From contig WRLR01000017.1 of the NCBI GenBank assembly GCA_009777515.1, positions 1 to 49,045 of the forward strand: a stretch of 49,045 nucleotides of DNA, in the 5' to 3' direction. How positions within the stretch are numbered: the first letter of the stretch is position 1; each line of letters begins with the position of its first letter. Positions 41,691 to 49,045 of this stretch are shown here, one piece after another. A model generated the notes under the pieces. The model saw nothing but the letters and a program-made list of their open reading frames with translations, did not search any database and had not been told where the DNA came from. This DNA comes from Oscillospiraceae bacterium (GTDB taxonomy: Bacteria; Bacillota; Clostridia; WRLR01). Position numbers and translations under genes: made by a program.

Positions 41691-42799
41691 GCTGCGGGCG
41701 CCTTTTGTTTGTGGTTTTGCTCCAGTTCCAGTAGCCTTTTTATGCGGAGAATAACTGTTTCATCGGGGTCGTAGACATAGACGGAGACATGCCTCCCGTT
41801 GCGCAGCCTGCACGCGTATACGATCTCTTTGCCCAAAACATTGATATCGATGCCCCTGTGGCAGGCGTATATGCTTTTTTCCCCGCCGTTGCAGGCGTCA
41901 GCAGCGGTCTTGTTGCAGATATATATGTGCTCCCATACAAAACTGTGAAATCCCTCTTTTATTATCGTTTCCCCATATTTAACGATATTGGGCAAAGGGA
42001 CGCACACGCGCCAACTTTTCGTATCGTCGTCCCAATAATCGTTTTTAAGCTCGATATGGCAAAGTCCCTGATTGAAATGCGTCTGGCCTGTCTCGCTATA
42101 GCCGTTCTGTATGCCCGTCCATTTGAGGTTGATCTTTTTTTCGCGCAAATACAAAGCAAACCCCAGCGCGATCTCTTTGACGTCGGCGCCAACAATCAAC
42201 GGGATCCTGTCCTCAATTTCACGCATGTACTGCCGCTTCTCAAGTTTGTCGTATTTATAGCCCGGGCATATCTTCCGAAAATCGCATATCTGGAAACTGT
42301 TTTCCAAACTCGCCCTTTCCTTTTTATCGCGCACATATTTTTGCATCGCCTTCATGGCGTCAAACATTTTGGGGTACAGTTTGCTTATGGCTTCGACCTT
42401 GCCATCGCTCGCGCAAAACTCTATCCCTGTATGGGCCAACACGTCCGCATACAGCCCCTTCGCATTGGCCGCCATGGTTTTGCTCCGCATGGACGCAGTG
42501 ACGTCGAGGCGATCGTGCGCCCTTTGCCCTTGCGCCAGTTCATTGTTGGCCAGATTCAACCAGAAGCTGAACAATTGCCACGGTTCAAATTCATAGCGCT
42601 CCGCATTTTCATATATATCGCTCAGCGTATGGAGCATGAACAGCCGCATCTGCCTGCAGCTTTCATATAGATCAGCGTCCATCAGCCCCATTACCTTGAC
42701 GGACAGCGAAAGCTCCTCCGGCATGACAAGGACGCCGCAGAACCAAACAGCTTTGTGTTTTTTTGATGGGAAATCGGTTTGGTTTATATCAAACAGCAT
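41678..42799 (-). CDS. Unrecognised protein
   Basis: This 373-residue soluble protein does not match a family I know. It begins MLFDINQTDFPSKKHKAVWFCGVLVMPEELSLS at the preferred start (42799, behind GGGGGCTAAAAAG). It has a helical, charged middle with ERASLENSFQICDFRKICPGYKYDK near residue 175. The C-terminal half is Cys- and aromatic-rich (VWEHIYICNKTAADAC, SIYACHRGIDINVLG, IVYACRLRNGRHVSVYVYDPDE). No signal peptide or membrane helix is visible. The last residues come from the palindromic repeat, so the native C-terminus may have been altered. Neighbours are gene fragments and give no functional hint. Confidence 0.65.
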   Translation of the reverse strand: MLFDINQTDFPSKKHKAVWFCGVLVMPEELSLSVKVMGLMDADLYESCRQMRLFMLHTLSDIYENAERYEFEPWQLFSFWLNLANNELAQGQRAHDRLDVTASMRSKTMAANAKGLYADVLAHTGIEFCASDGKVEAISKLYPKMFDAMKAMQKYVRDKKERASLENSFQICDFRKICPGYKYDKLEKRQYMREIEDRIPLIVGADVKEIALGFALYLREKKINLKWTGIQNGYSETGQTHFNQGLCHIELKNDYWDDDTKSWRVCVPLPNIVKYGETIIKEGFHSFVWEHIYICNKTAADACNGGEKSIYACHRGIDINVLGKEIVYACRLRNGRHVSVYVYDPDETVILRIKRLLELEQNHKQKAPAAPHS

Positions 42800-42884
42800 C
42801 TTTTTAGCCCCCAACGATAATTTATTAATCCAAATACGAATATATGTTAGCATCTAGTATCGTATAACCGCAAGCTTAGCCTTT

Positions 42885-43010
42885 ATGGTAATTCCCTCGG
42901 ATTACTGGCAGGCGTCGCAGATAGACGGGCAGAGCCACTTTGGATATCTGCTCCGCATCGTCATGCCCCTGTCCGGTGCAACCATCATATCCGCTTCGCT
43001 GCTGGCGTTT
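42885..43010 (+). pseudogene. Fragment of a carbohydrate ABC permease (MalG-type EAA region)
   Basis: This 42-codon stretch reads IPSDYWQASQIDGQSHFG then YLLRIVMPLSGATII, which is the EAA loop and following helix of a sugar-importer permease. Nothing before or after belongs to such a gene. At 43010 the homology stops abruptly and passes into a different importer fragment in another frame. Confidence 0.65.
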
Positions 43011-43011
43011 A

Positions 43012-43104
43012 GGCGCCTATTACAACGTGAAGCTGCTAGAGCAAATCGGCTATGACGCCCCCGCTAAAATATATGAGGTGTTCGAACAAAACAGAATTAT
43101 ATAA
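43012..43104 (+). pseudogene. Fragment of a sugar-binding protein
   Basis: This 30-codon frame reads GAYYNVKLLEQIGYDAPAK then IYEVFEQ, matching the conserved 'YYNKxLLExxGYDxPPKTYEEF' region of family 1 solute-binding proteins. It directly follows the permease fragment in a different frame. Together they are scars of a deleted importer operon in which two distant parts were joined. Confidence 0.6.
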
Positions 43105-43138
43105 TATGGCCATGTAATAACATGCAAAATGACAAGTC

Positions 43139-43166
43139 ATACATTTTTACATTTTTACATTTTTAT
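43139..43166. repeat. 9-bp tandem repeat, three copies
   Basis: CATTTTTA-type units are repeated three times just before the acetyltransferase-like gene at 43192. Confidence 0.65.
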
Positions 43167-43191
43167 CTTAATGGAAACGCGGGGGACAATT

Positions 43192-43569
43192 ATGCTGACA
43201 CGCGAGATGATGCGCATTGTCAAAGCGCAGCTTGCTATTGATTTGAACTGCATTGCCGACGATTTTGACAGGGACGGCGTCGTGTTCTGCGAAACCAGGG
43301 AGAACCCGGGTAGGCGCCCGTTCCCACGCGGCGAGCGGCACATAGAAATGTATACGATGGGCAGCGCGGTCATTGTATCGGCCACGCCTGACATTTTGCC
43401 TTATCTTCGCGAACAGCTTGACGGCAAGAACCGGGAAGAGGCGTTTGATATGCCGTTCATATTCGGGCACGGCATTTGCCATTTGCCCAATTTGGAACAT
43501 GTGCCTGTCTTGCCGGCGCCGGACGGGATAGAGATCGCGACAGTGGCGCAGCTGGACATATTGGTATGA
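43192..43569 (+). CDS. Probable truncated GNAT-type acetyltransferase (N-terminal part)
   Basis: This 125-residue protein begins LTREMMRIVKAQLAIDLNC and continues GRRPFPRGERHIEMYTMGSA. This resembles the N-terminal half of a Clostridial GNAT family of about 260 residues. The acetyl-CoA-binding half is missing. A second frame just after the stop reads YDIPNEMYCTEPKE, which could be a displaced remnant. GGGGGAC precedes the ATG at 43192; the longer frame from 43129 adds only AT repeat sequence. It may be a pseudogene; family assignment is from memory. Confidence 0.5.
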   Translation: MLTREMMRIVKAQLAIDLNCIADDFDRDGVVFCETRENPGRRPFPRGERHIEMYTMGSAVIVSATPDILPYLREQLDGKNREEAFDMPFIFGHGICHLPNLEHVPVLPAPDGIEIATVAQLDILV

Positions 43570-43654
43570 CATTCCGAATGAAATGTATTGCACAGAGCCA
43601 AAGGAATAATTATTATATTACTAAACTATGGATTTATTAACAGGAGGAGCATAA

Positions 43655-45781
43655 ATGAAATACCCATTAATTTTTAAAGATCATCCGCACATTATGCACG
43701 GCGGCGACTATAACCCGGATCAGTGGCGCGACACTAAGGATATCTGGCTTGAGGATATGCGGCTCGCGAAGCTTGCCGGCATCAACACGCTGAGCGTGGG
43801 GATATTTTCGTGGGTGTCGCTGGAACCTGAGGAAGGCCGGTTTGACTTTTCATGGCTGGATGAGATACTAGACCTCATGGCGGGCAACGGCATAGCCGCC
43901 GTGCTGGCCACACCGTCGGGAGCGCGCCCTGCCTGGATGAGCCAAAAATACCCGGAGGTGCTGCGGGTCGGCGCCGACAGGCGGCGCAATCTGCACGGCG
44001 GGCGGCATAACCATTGCTTTACGTCGCCTGTCTACAGGGCAAAGGTCAAGCAGATCAACACGCTGCTGGCGGAGCGGTACAAAGGCCATCCGGCGCTCGC
44101 GATATGGCACCTCTCCAACGAATATGGCGGGGAATGCCATTGCGAGCTATGCCAGGAGGCGTTCAGGGAGTGGCTTAAAGCCAGGTATGCGTATTCGCTG
44201 GACCGGCTCAACCACGCATGGTGGACGGCTTTCTGGAGCCACACTTACACGGACTGGAGCCAATTGGAATCCCCTTCGCCCATCGGCGAGAGGAGCGTAC
44301 ACGCGCTCATTCTGGACTGGAAGCGGTTTGTGACAGAGCAGACGATTGATTTTATGAAAGCTGAGATGGCGCCGCTCAGGCGCATAACGCCTGATGTGCC
44401 CTGCACTACCAATATGATGGGTTTTTATGACGGGCTCAATTATTTCCGCCTGTCTGAAGAAATTGATATCGCCTCATGGGACAATTATCCGACGTGGCGC
44501 GCCGATGCGGGCGGCGCGGGCGACGCAGGGCATGCGGCGCGCATCGCCTTGACGCATGACTTGAACCGAGGATTAAAGGACGGGCGGCCCTTTATGCTGA
44601 TGGAGAGCAGCCCATCGGCGACCAACTGGCAGCCCGTAGGCAAGCTCAAACGCCCGGGGGTCCAGACACTGGAGAGCCTGCAGGCGGTGGCGCACGGCAG
44701 TGACACGGTGCAGTATTTCCAGTTTCGGAAGTCGCGCGGCAGTTTCGAAAAATTCCATGGCGCGGTCGTGGATCACGAGGGGACGGAAAACACGCGGGTG
44801 TTCGGGGAGGTCGCGCGGACGGGCGCGGCGCTGGCGAAGCTCGATGCGGTAGCCGGCACGGCAAAGCCTTCTGATGTCGCGCTTGTATATGATGTTGAAA
44901 ATCGGTGGGCAATCGACACTTTTACAGGCTTTACGAGGGACAAGAAATATGTCGAAACGCTGACCGAACACTACAAGCCGTTTTGGAAGGCCGGGGTTTC
45001 AGTGGACATCATTGACAGCACAAAGGATTTGGATAAATACAAGCTTGTGATAGCTCCGATGCTGTATATGCTGAGGCCCGGGATGGCCGAGAAGATTGAG
45101 CGGTTTGTGGGCGGCGGGGGGACGTTAGTCACAACATATATGACAGGGTATGTGGATGAGCATGACTTGTGCTTCCTGGGCGGGTTCCCGGGGCCGCTCA
45201 AGGGCGTGCTGGGCGTTTGGTGCGAGGAGATTGACGGTTTGTACGAGGGCGAGGAACGCAAGATCCGATGGGGCGGGAAGGAGTACGCGGCGCGCGAGCT
45301 GTGCGAAATCGTGCACATCGCCGCCGACAGTGGCGCCATTGCGGCTGGAGAGTATTTGGATGATTTTTATGCGGGCAGCCCCGCTGTCACAGTGAACAGA
45401 TACGGCGAAGGCGAGGCATACTTTATTGCCGCCAGAATGGACGAGTGTTTCAACGCCGACTTCTTCGGCGCGCTGGTCAAAAAGCTGGGAATCCGCAATG
45501 CGACGGGCGGCAATCTGCCGGAAGGCTGCACAGCCCAAACCCGCACAGACGGCGAGCGCAACTACGTTTTCCTGATGAATTTTACTTCGGAGAGCAAAAC
45601 AATCGATGTCGGTTCCGGCGACGGCAACGCCGCCGGCAGAGCCAGTGCCGGCAACGACGACGCCGCTAGCGTCGCTAGCACCTCCGGCGCCGCCACGAGC
45701 CTGCTGACCGGAAACGCCATCAAAAAAACCGTGGAGCTCCCGCCCTGGGGCGCAGAAATCTATGTTGAGGATAGAAATTAA
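43655..45781 (+). CDS. Beta-galactosidase, glycoside hydrolase family 42
   Basis: This 708-residue cytoplasmic enzyme hydrolyses terminal beta-galactosides. Domain A is a TIM barrel starting IMHGGDYNPDQW near residue 13. The acid/base Glu156 is in HLSNEYGGE and the nucleophile Glu in LMESSPSATNW near 313. The four structural zinc cysteines are visible (Cys121 and the CHCELC cluster at 161-166). Domain B is a trimerisation fold (about 395-600) and domain C is a small sandwich. Domain C is interrupted near residue 660 by a run of about 35 Gly/Ala/Ser/Asp residues, not seen in the family. GGAGGAG precedes the ATG. With the importer and the rhamnosidase-like enzyme it suggests pectic galactan or arabinogalactan use. 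Confidence 0.93.
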   Translation: MKYPLIFKDHPHIMHGGDYNPDQWRDTKDIWLEDMRLAKLAGINTLSVGIFSWVSLEPEEGRFDFSWLDEILDLMAGNGIAAVLATPSGARPAWMSQKYPEVLRVGADRRRNLHGGRHNHCFTSPVYRAKVKQINTLLAERYKGHPALAIWHLSNEYGGECHCELCQEAFREWLKARYAYSLDRLNHAWWTAFWSHTYTDWSQLESPSPIGERSVHALILDWKRFVTEQTIDFMKAEMAPLRRITPDVPCTTNMMGFYDGLNYFRLSEEIDIASWDNYPTWRADAGGAGDAGHAARIALTHDLNRGLKDGRPFMLMESSPSATNWQPVGKLKRPGVQTLESLQAVAHGSDTVQYFQFRKSRGSFEKFHGAVVDHEGTENTRVFGEVARTGAALAKLDAVAGTAKPSDVALVYDVENRWAIDTFTGFTRDKKYVETLTEHYKPFWKAGVSVDIIDSTKDLDKYKLVIAPMLYMLRPGMAEKIERFVGGGGTLVTTYMTGYVDEHDLCFLGGFPGPLKGVLGVWCEEIDGLYEGEERKIRWGGKEYAARELCEIVHIAADSGAIAAGEYLDDFYAGSPAVTVNRYGEGEAYFIAARMDECFNADFFGALVKKLGIRNATGGNLPEGCTAQTRTDGERNYVFLMNFTSESKTIDVGSGDGNAAGRASAGNDDAASVASTSGAATSLLTGNAIKKTVELPPWGAEIYVEDRN

Positions 45782-45846
45782 TGTTGCGGATTAATATGTG
45801 AAAGGGCAATGCAATATAGTGAACAGGGGCCGAAAAGGGGATAGAT

Positions 45847-48800
45847 ATGCAAGGAAAACATAGGGTTTTAGCATCGTTAATCTGCATAGCGATTGCGATT
45901 TTTGCGTCATTGGCAGTTATGCCTGTATTGCCAATGCATCGTGCATCGGCCGTCGGCAGCAATGGGAAAGAGGCCATCGCTGCGTATGCCTTTGAAAGCC
46001 CGGGGTGGGCGACCTTTGGAATCGTTGTTCCAAAGGGGAAAGCATATGACGGCTTGAAAGTCGGCGGCCTTGCCACGCAAAACGATGTGAAGAACAGATG
46101 GTCCGATGGGTCAATCAGATATGCCATATTGACAGTGTATATCGACAATCCCGATAGCTACGAAATTTATGAAAATTTCGCAACCACGGGTTCCTTTACC
46201 CCCGTTGTCCCGGCAGCAAGGTTGGGACTGAACATCGAAGGGACTGCCCTCTATGTATCTGATTTACCGGGTCCTGCCGGCGGTGATTTATGGCTGGACG
46301 GGCCTTTAGTGAAAGAATGGCGCGTCCGCGACATTCCGAATCTGAACGGCATCGAGCATCCCTTTTTATCAAATATCTGGGATATTCGCATTTACAACGA
46401 TGCCACGGGAACAGTTGATGTGGCAGTAGAAAACATCAGGGATGTGGCAGAAGCAGACGGTGTAGTTTATGGAGCAGATATCATAGTCGATGGAACCATT
46501 GCATACCACCACGAAATGTCGCGCCCGGGCAAAAACCCCATATCTTTTTATGGCGGCGCATATGGAACTTCCTATTATAGCCTGGACAATGAGTTGACAA
46601 GGGGCAACTACATCAGAATCACCAGCGGGCCTACCAGCGGAACCGTAGGATGCGTGTATGGCTTTAATAATTCATTGACGCCGCGCGGCGACCATGTAAT
46701 AGACATACCCAGTGCGCTCTTGTCCGGTGGGTCTTCCGATGGCGAAAATTGGGAAACCGTATTTTATCACCAATATGGAGCCAGATGGCGCAAAACAGTC
46801 GATGTCGGCAGCTTTGTTAAGTCAACAGTCATTACGGACTTCGCACCCTTTATCGAAGCTAATGCTATCCCGGAATATATGCCCAATGTCTATAGTACAG
46901 CAACCCTGGTGGGCTACGGCGATTGGGAAGGCGCTGATCCACTTGGTTTTTCTTCTTTGTATGTTGGTATGACGGCTACCGGAGGAAGACCTGAGCTGGG
47001 ACCCTATCCAAGGTGGGCGGCACGATTTATTGTTCACCAGACCTCGGAGCTGCGGGAACAGACCCTATCCCTTGGCGATTTGGCAGGCTCATGGGCGATG
47101 CATTTTGCAAAAAGCGACCCGTCCCAATTGGTGACCTTGGACGAAAAACCGAATTATTTTTTGGATACCCGCGCAAGCCCAAACGACAAGCCTTTAAACA
47201 ACCTGAAAGGCGCGATCAACCTCTTTTACAACAGCCACGCCCCCTCATATGCGTATATCCCCTATCTCGTAACCGGCGATAGGTATTACAGCGACGAAAT
47301 GATGTTCCGCGCCAACCATGCGATAATGTCAACTTATCCTGGCTATGTGGAGCCGGGCGCGATATTCCGCAGTACGGAAGGTATGCTATGGAACAACCAA
47401 ATGCGCGCCATCGCCTGGGGGCTTCGGGACTTGGCGGATGCGGCGTTTTATCTGCCGGACGGCTCGCAATATAAAGGATATTTTGAAAGAATCGTCGCAA
47501 ACAACCTAAGGGGCATGGATGAGCTTGTGAGAGAAACCCACTCTCCCCTTGGTTTTGTCCGAATGGGCAACAGTTTTGAAGCAAATGGCGATATGCGGAC
47601 AGCTCCATGGATGGGCGCCTATCTTGTCTGGTCGCTGCAGCATACGATAGAGCAACGGGCCGACACAAACGATGATCCCGGGCTTGGCGCTGTCGTTCGG
47701 GATTCGATGTTAAAATACCTGTTCCAGCCGGCTATTGAAGAAACGGATTTTCCGCCGGAGTACCTGCCGGGTTATTGGATATTGAACGGCCGGCGAGTCG
47801 GGTCATATGGCGTGGTAGCGGAGTTTTATGATACATGGAAGGAATTGTACGAACGCAATTGGCTAAATCCTGATGGAACGCCAATGCCCATACCGGACTG
47901 GGGCTACGGGCTAGACTTGCGGCTTGCGCTGATTGCCGGCAAAAGAGCCGGGTATCCCGGCATTGATAAGGCTTATGATTTCTTTATGGAAATGCTTGGC
48001 GACCCTTCAAGGAATCTGCTGGATCGGCTGCCTGAAGGCTCGGCATATGCATTTGCTGATTATACAGCCAAGCCGGGCGACACGCCAACGCCGCCCGAGC
48101 CAACGCAACCTGAACCCTTGCCGACCGAACCCTTGCCGCCCGAGCCCACGCCGACGGAGCCGGAACCTGCGCCGACAAATCCTTCCGGAGGCAACGCAGA
48201 CGGCGGGAATGGCAGCGGAGGGGGCGATAACAGCGGCGGAGGCAGCAGCGGAGGGGGCAATGGCAGCAGCGTTGGCAGCAGCGGCGGTGGAAACAGCGAT
48301 GGTGCAGGCTCGCAATCGACAGCACCACTCAAAAGCGAAACGGCAGCAGAGGCAACCGGCGACCCTAGTGTTTCTGACGCCCCATCCCCGGGATCATCCA
48401 CCGGCATAAAAGAAAATCTTGTCCCGGGTTCTGCGGCAGGCTTTAGTAATCCGTTCGATGACATTAATGAAAGCGATTGGTTTTACGACTATGTGATGAA
48501 TGCATATCATACCCGCTTAATGATAGGGACCTACACTGACCCGATGCTATTTAGCCCGAATATTCCAACAACGCGGGCGATGATAGTGACTGTTCTGCAT
48601 AGAATGGAAGTTGCCGCAAACCCAATAAACATCGATGAACACATAGATGAACACATAGATGAACAAATAAACGAAGGCGCATTCTTTATCGATGTGCCGG
48701 AAGGCACATGGTATTACGAGGCCGTTCAGTGGGCGGCGAAGCGCGGTATTGTGGAAGGCTACGGAGGAGGCTTGTACGGACCAAACGACAACATCACGCG

Positions 48801-49038
48801 CCAGGATTTGGCGGCGATTTTCCTTCGCTATGCCAACTACCTTGGTATTTTATTGCCTGCAATACGCGATTACAACGGTTTCGCCGATGATTCCGATATA
48901 TCCGAATATGCAAAAAATGCAGTACAGCAATTATACAGCGCCAAAATCATCAGTGGAAAACCGGGCAATATTTACGACCCCAAAAGCGAAGCGACCCGCG
49001 CTGAATTCGCCGCAATACTTATAAGGTTTATTACCTAG
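45847..49038 (+). CDS. Secreted SLH-anchored protein with an unassigned catalytic-type region
   Basis: This 1063-residue protein has a signal peptide (ASLICIAIAIFASLAVMPVL, cleavage near residue 37). Residues 40-330 are beta-rich with GGLATQNDVKNRWSDGSIRYAILTV. Residues 340-735 are helical and aromatic-rich (NLFYNSHAPSYAYIPYLVTG, GMLWNNQMRAIAWGLRDLADAA), suggesting an alpha/alpha toroid as in several polysaccharide lyases and hydrolases. A Pro/Glu/Thr linker and a Gly/Ser linker follow, then three SLH domains (from about 875) that bind cell-wall polymer. A 12-bp tandem repeat adds IDEHIDEHIDEQINE between SLH 1 and 2. The gene follows the GH42 gene by 65 bp and has GGGG before its ATG. I infer a surface polysaccharide-degrading enzyme. 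Confidence 0.75.
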   Translation: MQGKHRVLASLICIAIAIFASLAVMPVLPMHRASAVGSNGKEAIAAYAFESPGWATFGIVVPKGKAYDGLKVGGLATQNDVKNRWSDGSIRYAILTVYIDNPDSYEIYENFATTGSFTPVVPAARLGLNIEGTALYVSDLPGPAGGDLWLDGPLVKEWRVRDIPNLNGIEHPFLSNIWDIRIYNDATGTVDVAVENIRDVAEADGVVYGADIIVDGTIAYHHEMSRPGKNPISFYGGAYGTSYYSLDNELTRGNYIRITSGPTSGTVGCVYGFNNSLTPRGDHVIDIPSALLSGGSSDGENWETVFYHQYGARWRKTVDVGSFVKSTVITDFAPFIEANAIPEYMPNVYSTATLVGYGDWEGADPLGFSSLYVGMTATGGRPELGPYPRWAARFIVHQTSELREQTLSLGDLAGSWAMHFAKSDPSQLVTLDEKPNYFLDTRASPNDKPLNNLKGAINLFYNSHAPSYAYIPYLVTGDRYYSDEMMFRANHAIMSTYPGYVEPGAIFRSTEGMLWNNQMRAIAWGLRDLADAAFYLPDGSQYKGYFERIVANNLRGMDELVRETHSPLGFVRMGNSFEANGDMRTAPWMGAYLVWSLQHTIEQRADTNDDPGLGAVVRDSMLKYLFQPAIEETDFPPEYLPGYWILNGRRVGSYGVVAEFYDTWKELYERNWLNPDGTPMPIPDWGYGLDLRLALIAGKRAGYPGIDKAYDFFMEMLGDPSRNLLDRLPEGSAYAFADYTAKPGDTPTPPEPTQPEPLPTEPLPPEPTPTEPEPAPTNPSGGNADGGNGSGGGDNSGGGSSGGGNGSSVGSSGGGNSDGAGSQSTAPLKSETAAEATGDPSVSDAPSPGSSTGIKENLVPGSAAGFSNPFDDINESDWFYDYVMNAYHTRLMIGTYTDPMLFSPNIPTTRAMIVTVLHRMEVAANPINIDEHIDEHIDEQINEGAFFIDVPEGTWYYEAVQWAAKRGIVEGYGGGLYGPNDNITRQDLAAIFLRYANYLGILLPAIRDYNGFADDSDISEYAKNAVQQLYSAKIISGKPGNIYDPKSEATRAEFAAILIRFIT

Positions 49039-49045
49039 GCCGGCG

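Overview
The window looks like the chromosome of an anaerobic, Gram-positive-type Firmicute (Clostridia or a close relative). The evidence is the family content: an LplA/LplB/LplC-type sugar importer, BspA-like leucine-rich repeats, a protein anchored by S-layer homology domains, copper-amine-oxidase-type stalk domains, a YknXYZ-like exporter and strong GGAGG ribosome binding sites. An oxygen-sensitive nitrogenase-like operon fits an anaerobe. No rRNA, tRNA, integrase, CRISPR array or complete transposase gene was seen. Most of the window has moderate to high GC. About 21.4 to 30.1 kb is visibly AT-rich and reads like an acquired island.

Layout. 0.2-7.1 kb: oligosaccharide importer (lipoprotein plus two permeases) convergent with a cytoplasmic GH106-like glycosidase, with a bidirectional terminator between them. 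7.5-10.4 kb: three-gene ABC exporter on the minus strand with end-to-start overlaps, preceded by a promoter, a structured 5' RNA and a terminator hairpin. 10.9-15.4 kb: plus-strand LRR lipoprotein, creatininase-family amidohydrolase, aldo/keto reductase and lactonase-type propeller. 15.5-20.1 kb: minus-strand MacB/YknZ permease, ATPase and a large membrane-fusion protein. 20.3-21.3 kb: MBL-fold hydrolase behind a short coupled leader ORF.

21.5-30 kb is the AT-rich island: a DUF6883/DUF4926 toxin-immunity-like pair, a giant repeat-rich surface protein whose 5' end looks broken, a Ser/Thr kinase framed by two extra domains, and a HigBA-type pair whose toxin is truncated. 30.1-33.3 kb: a UxaA/GarD-type sugar-acid dehydratase set (SAF subunit plus two large paralogues) whose spacers hold striking tandem repeats. 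33.4-35.8 kb: secreted FG-GAP protein with stalk domains. 36-41.4 kb: divergent VOC protein, then an operon of an enolase-superfamily dehydratase, a NifH-like protein and two nitrogenase-component-1-like subunits. 41.4-43.6 kb: gene debris (truncated acetyltransferases and importer fragments) mixed with REP-like palindromes around one unrecognised gene. 43.6-49 kb: GH42 beta-galactosidase and a secreted SLH-anchored protein of unknown enzymatic type.

The catabolic genes fit plant-polysaccharide use (importer, rhamnosidase-like and galactosidase enzymes, lactonase, sugar-acid dehydratases). The most promising undescribed system is the nitrogenase-like operon. Its cysteine pattern predicts one interface iron-sulphur cluster held by three ligands from one subunit and one from the other, and no FeMo-cofactor site was recognised. 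Its 5' leader, with an SD-driven mini-ORF running into the gene start, is repeated almost exactly before the MBL-fold gene 16 kb away. A second theme is short tandem repeats (units of 9 to 26 bp) in many spacers, often ending near the next start codon.
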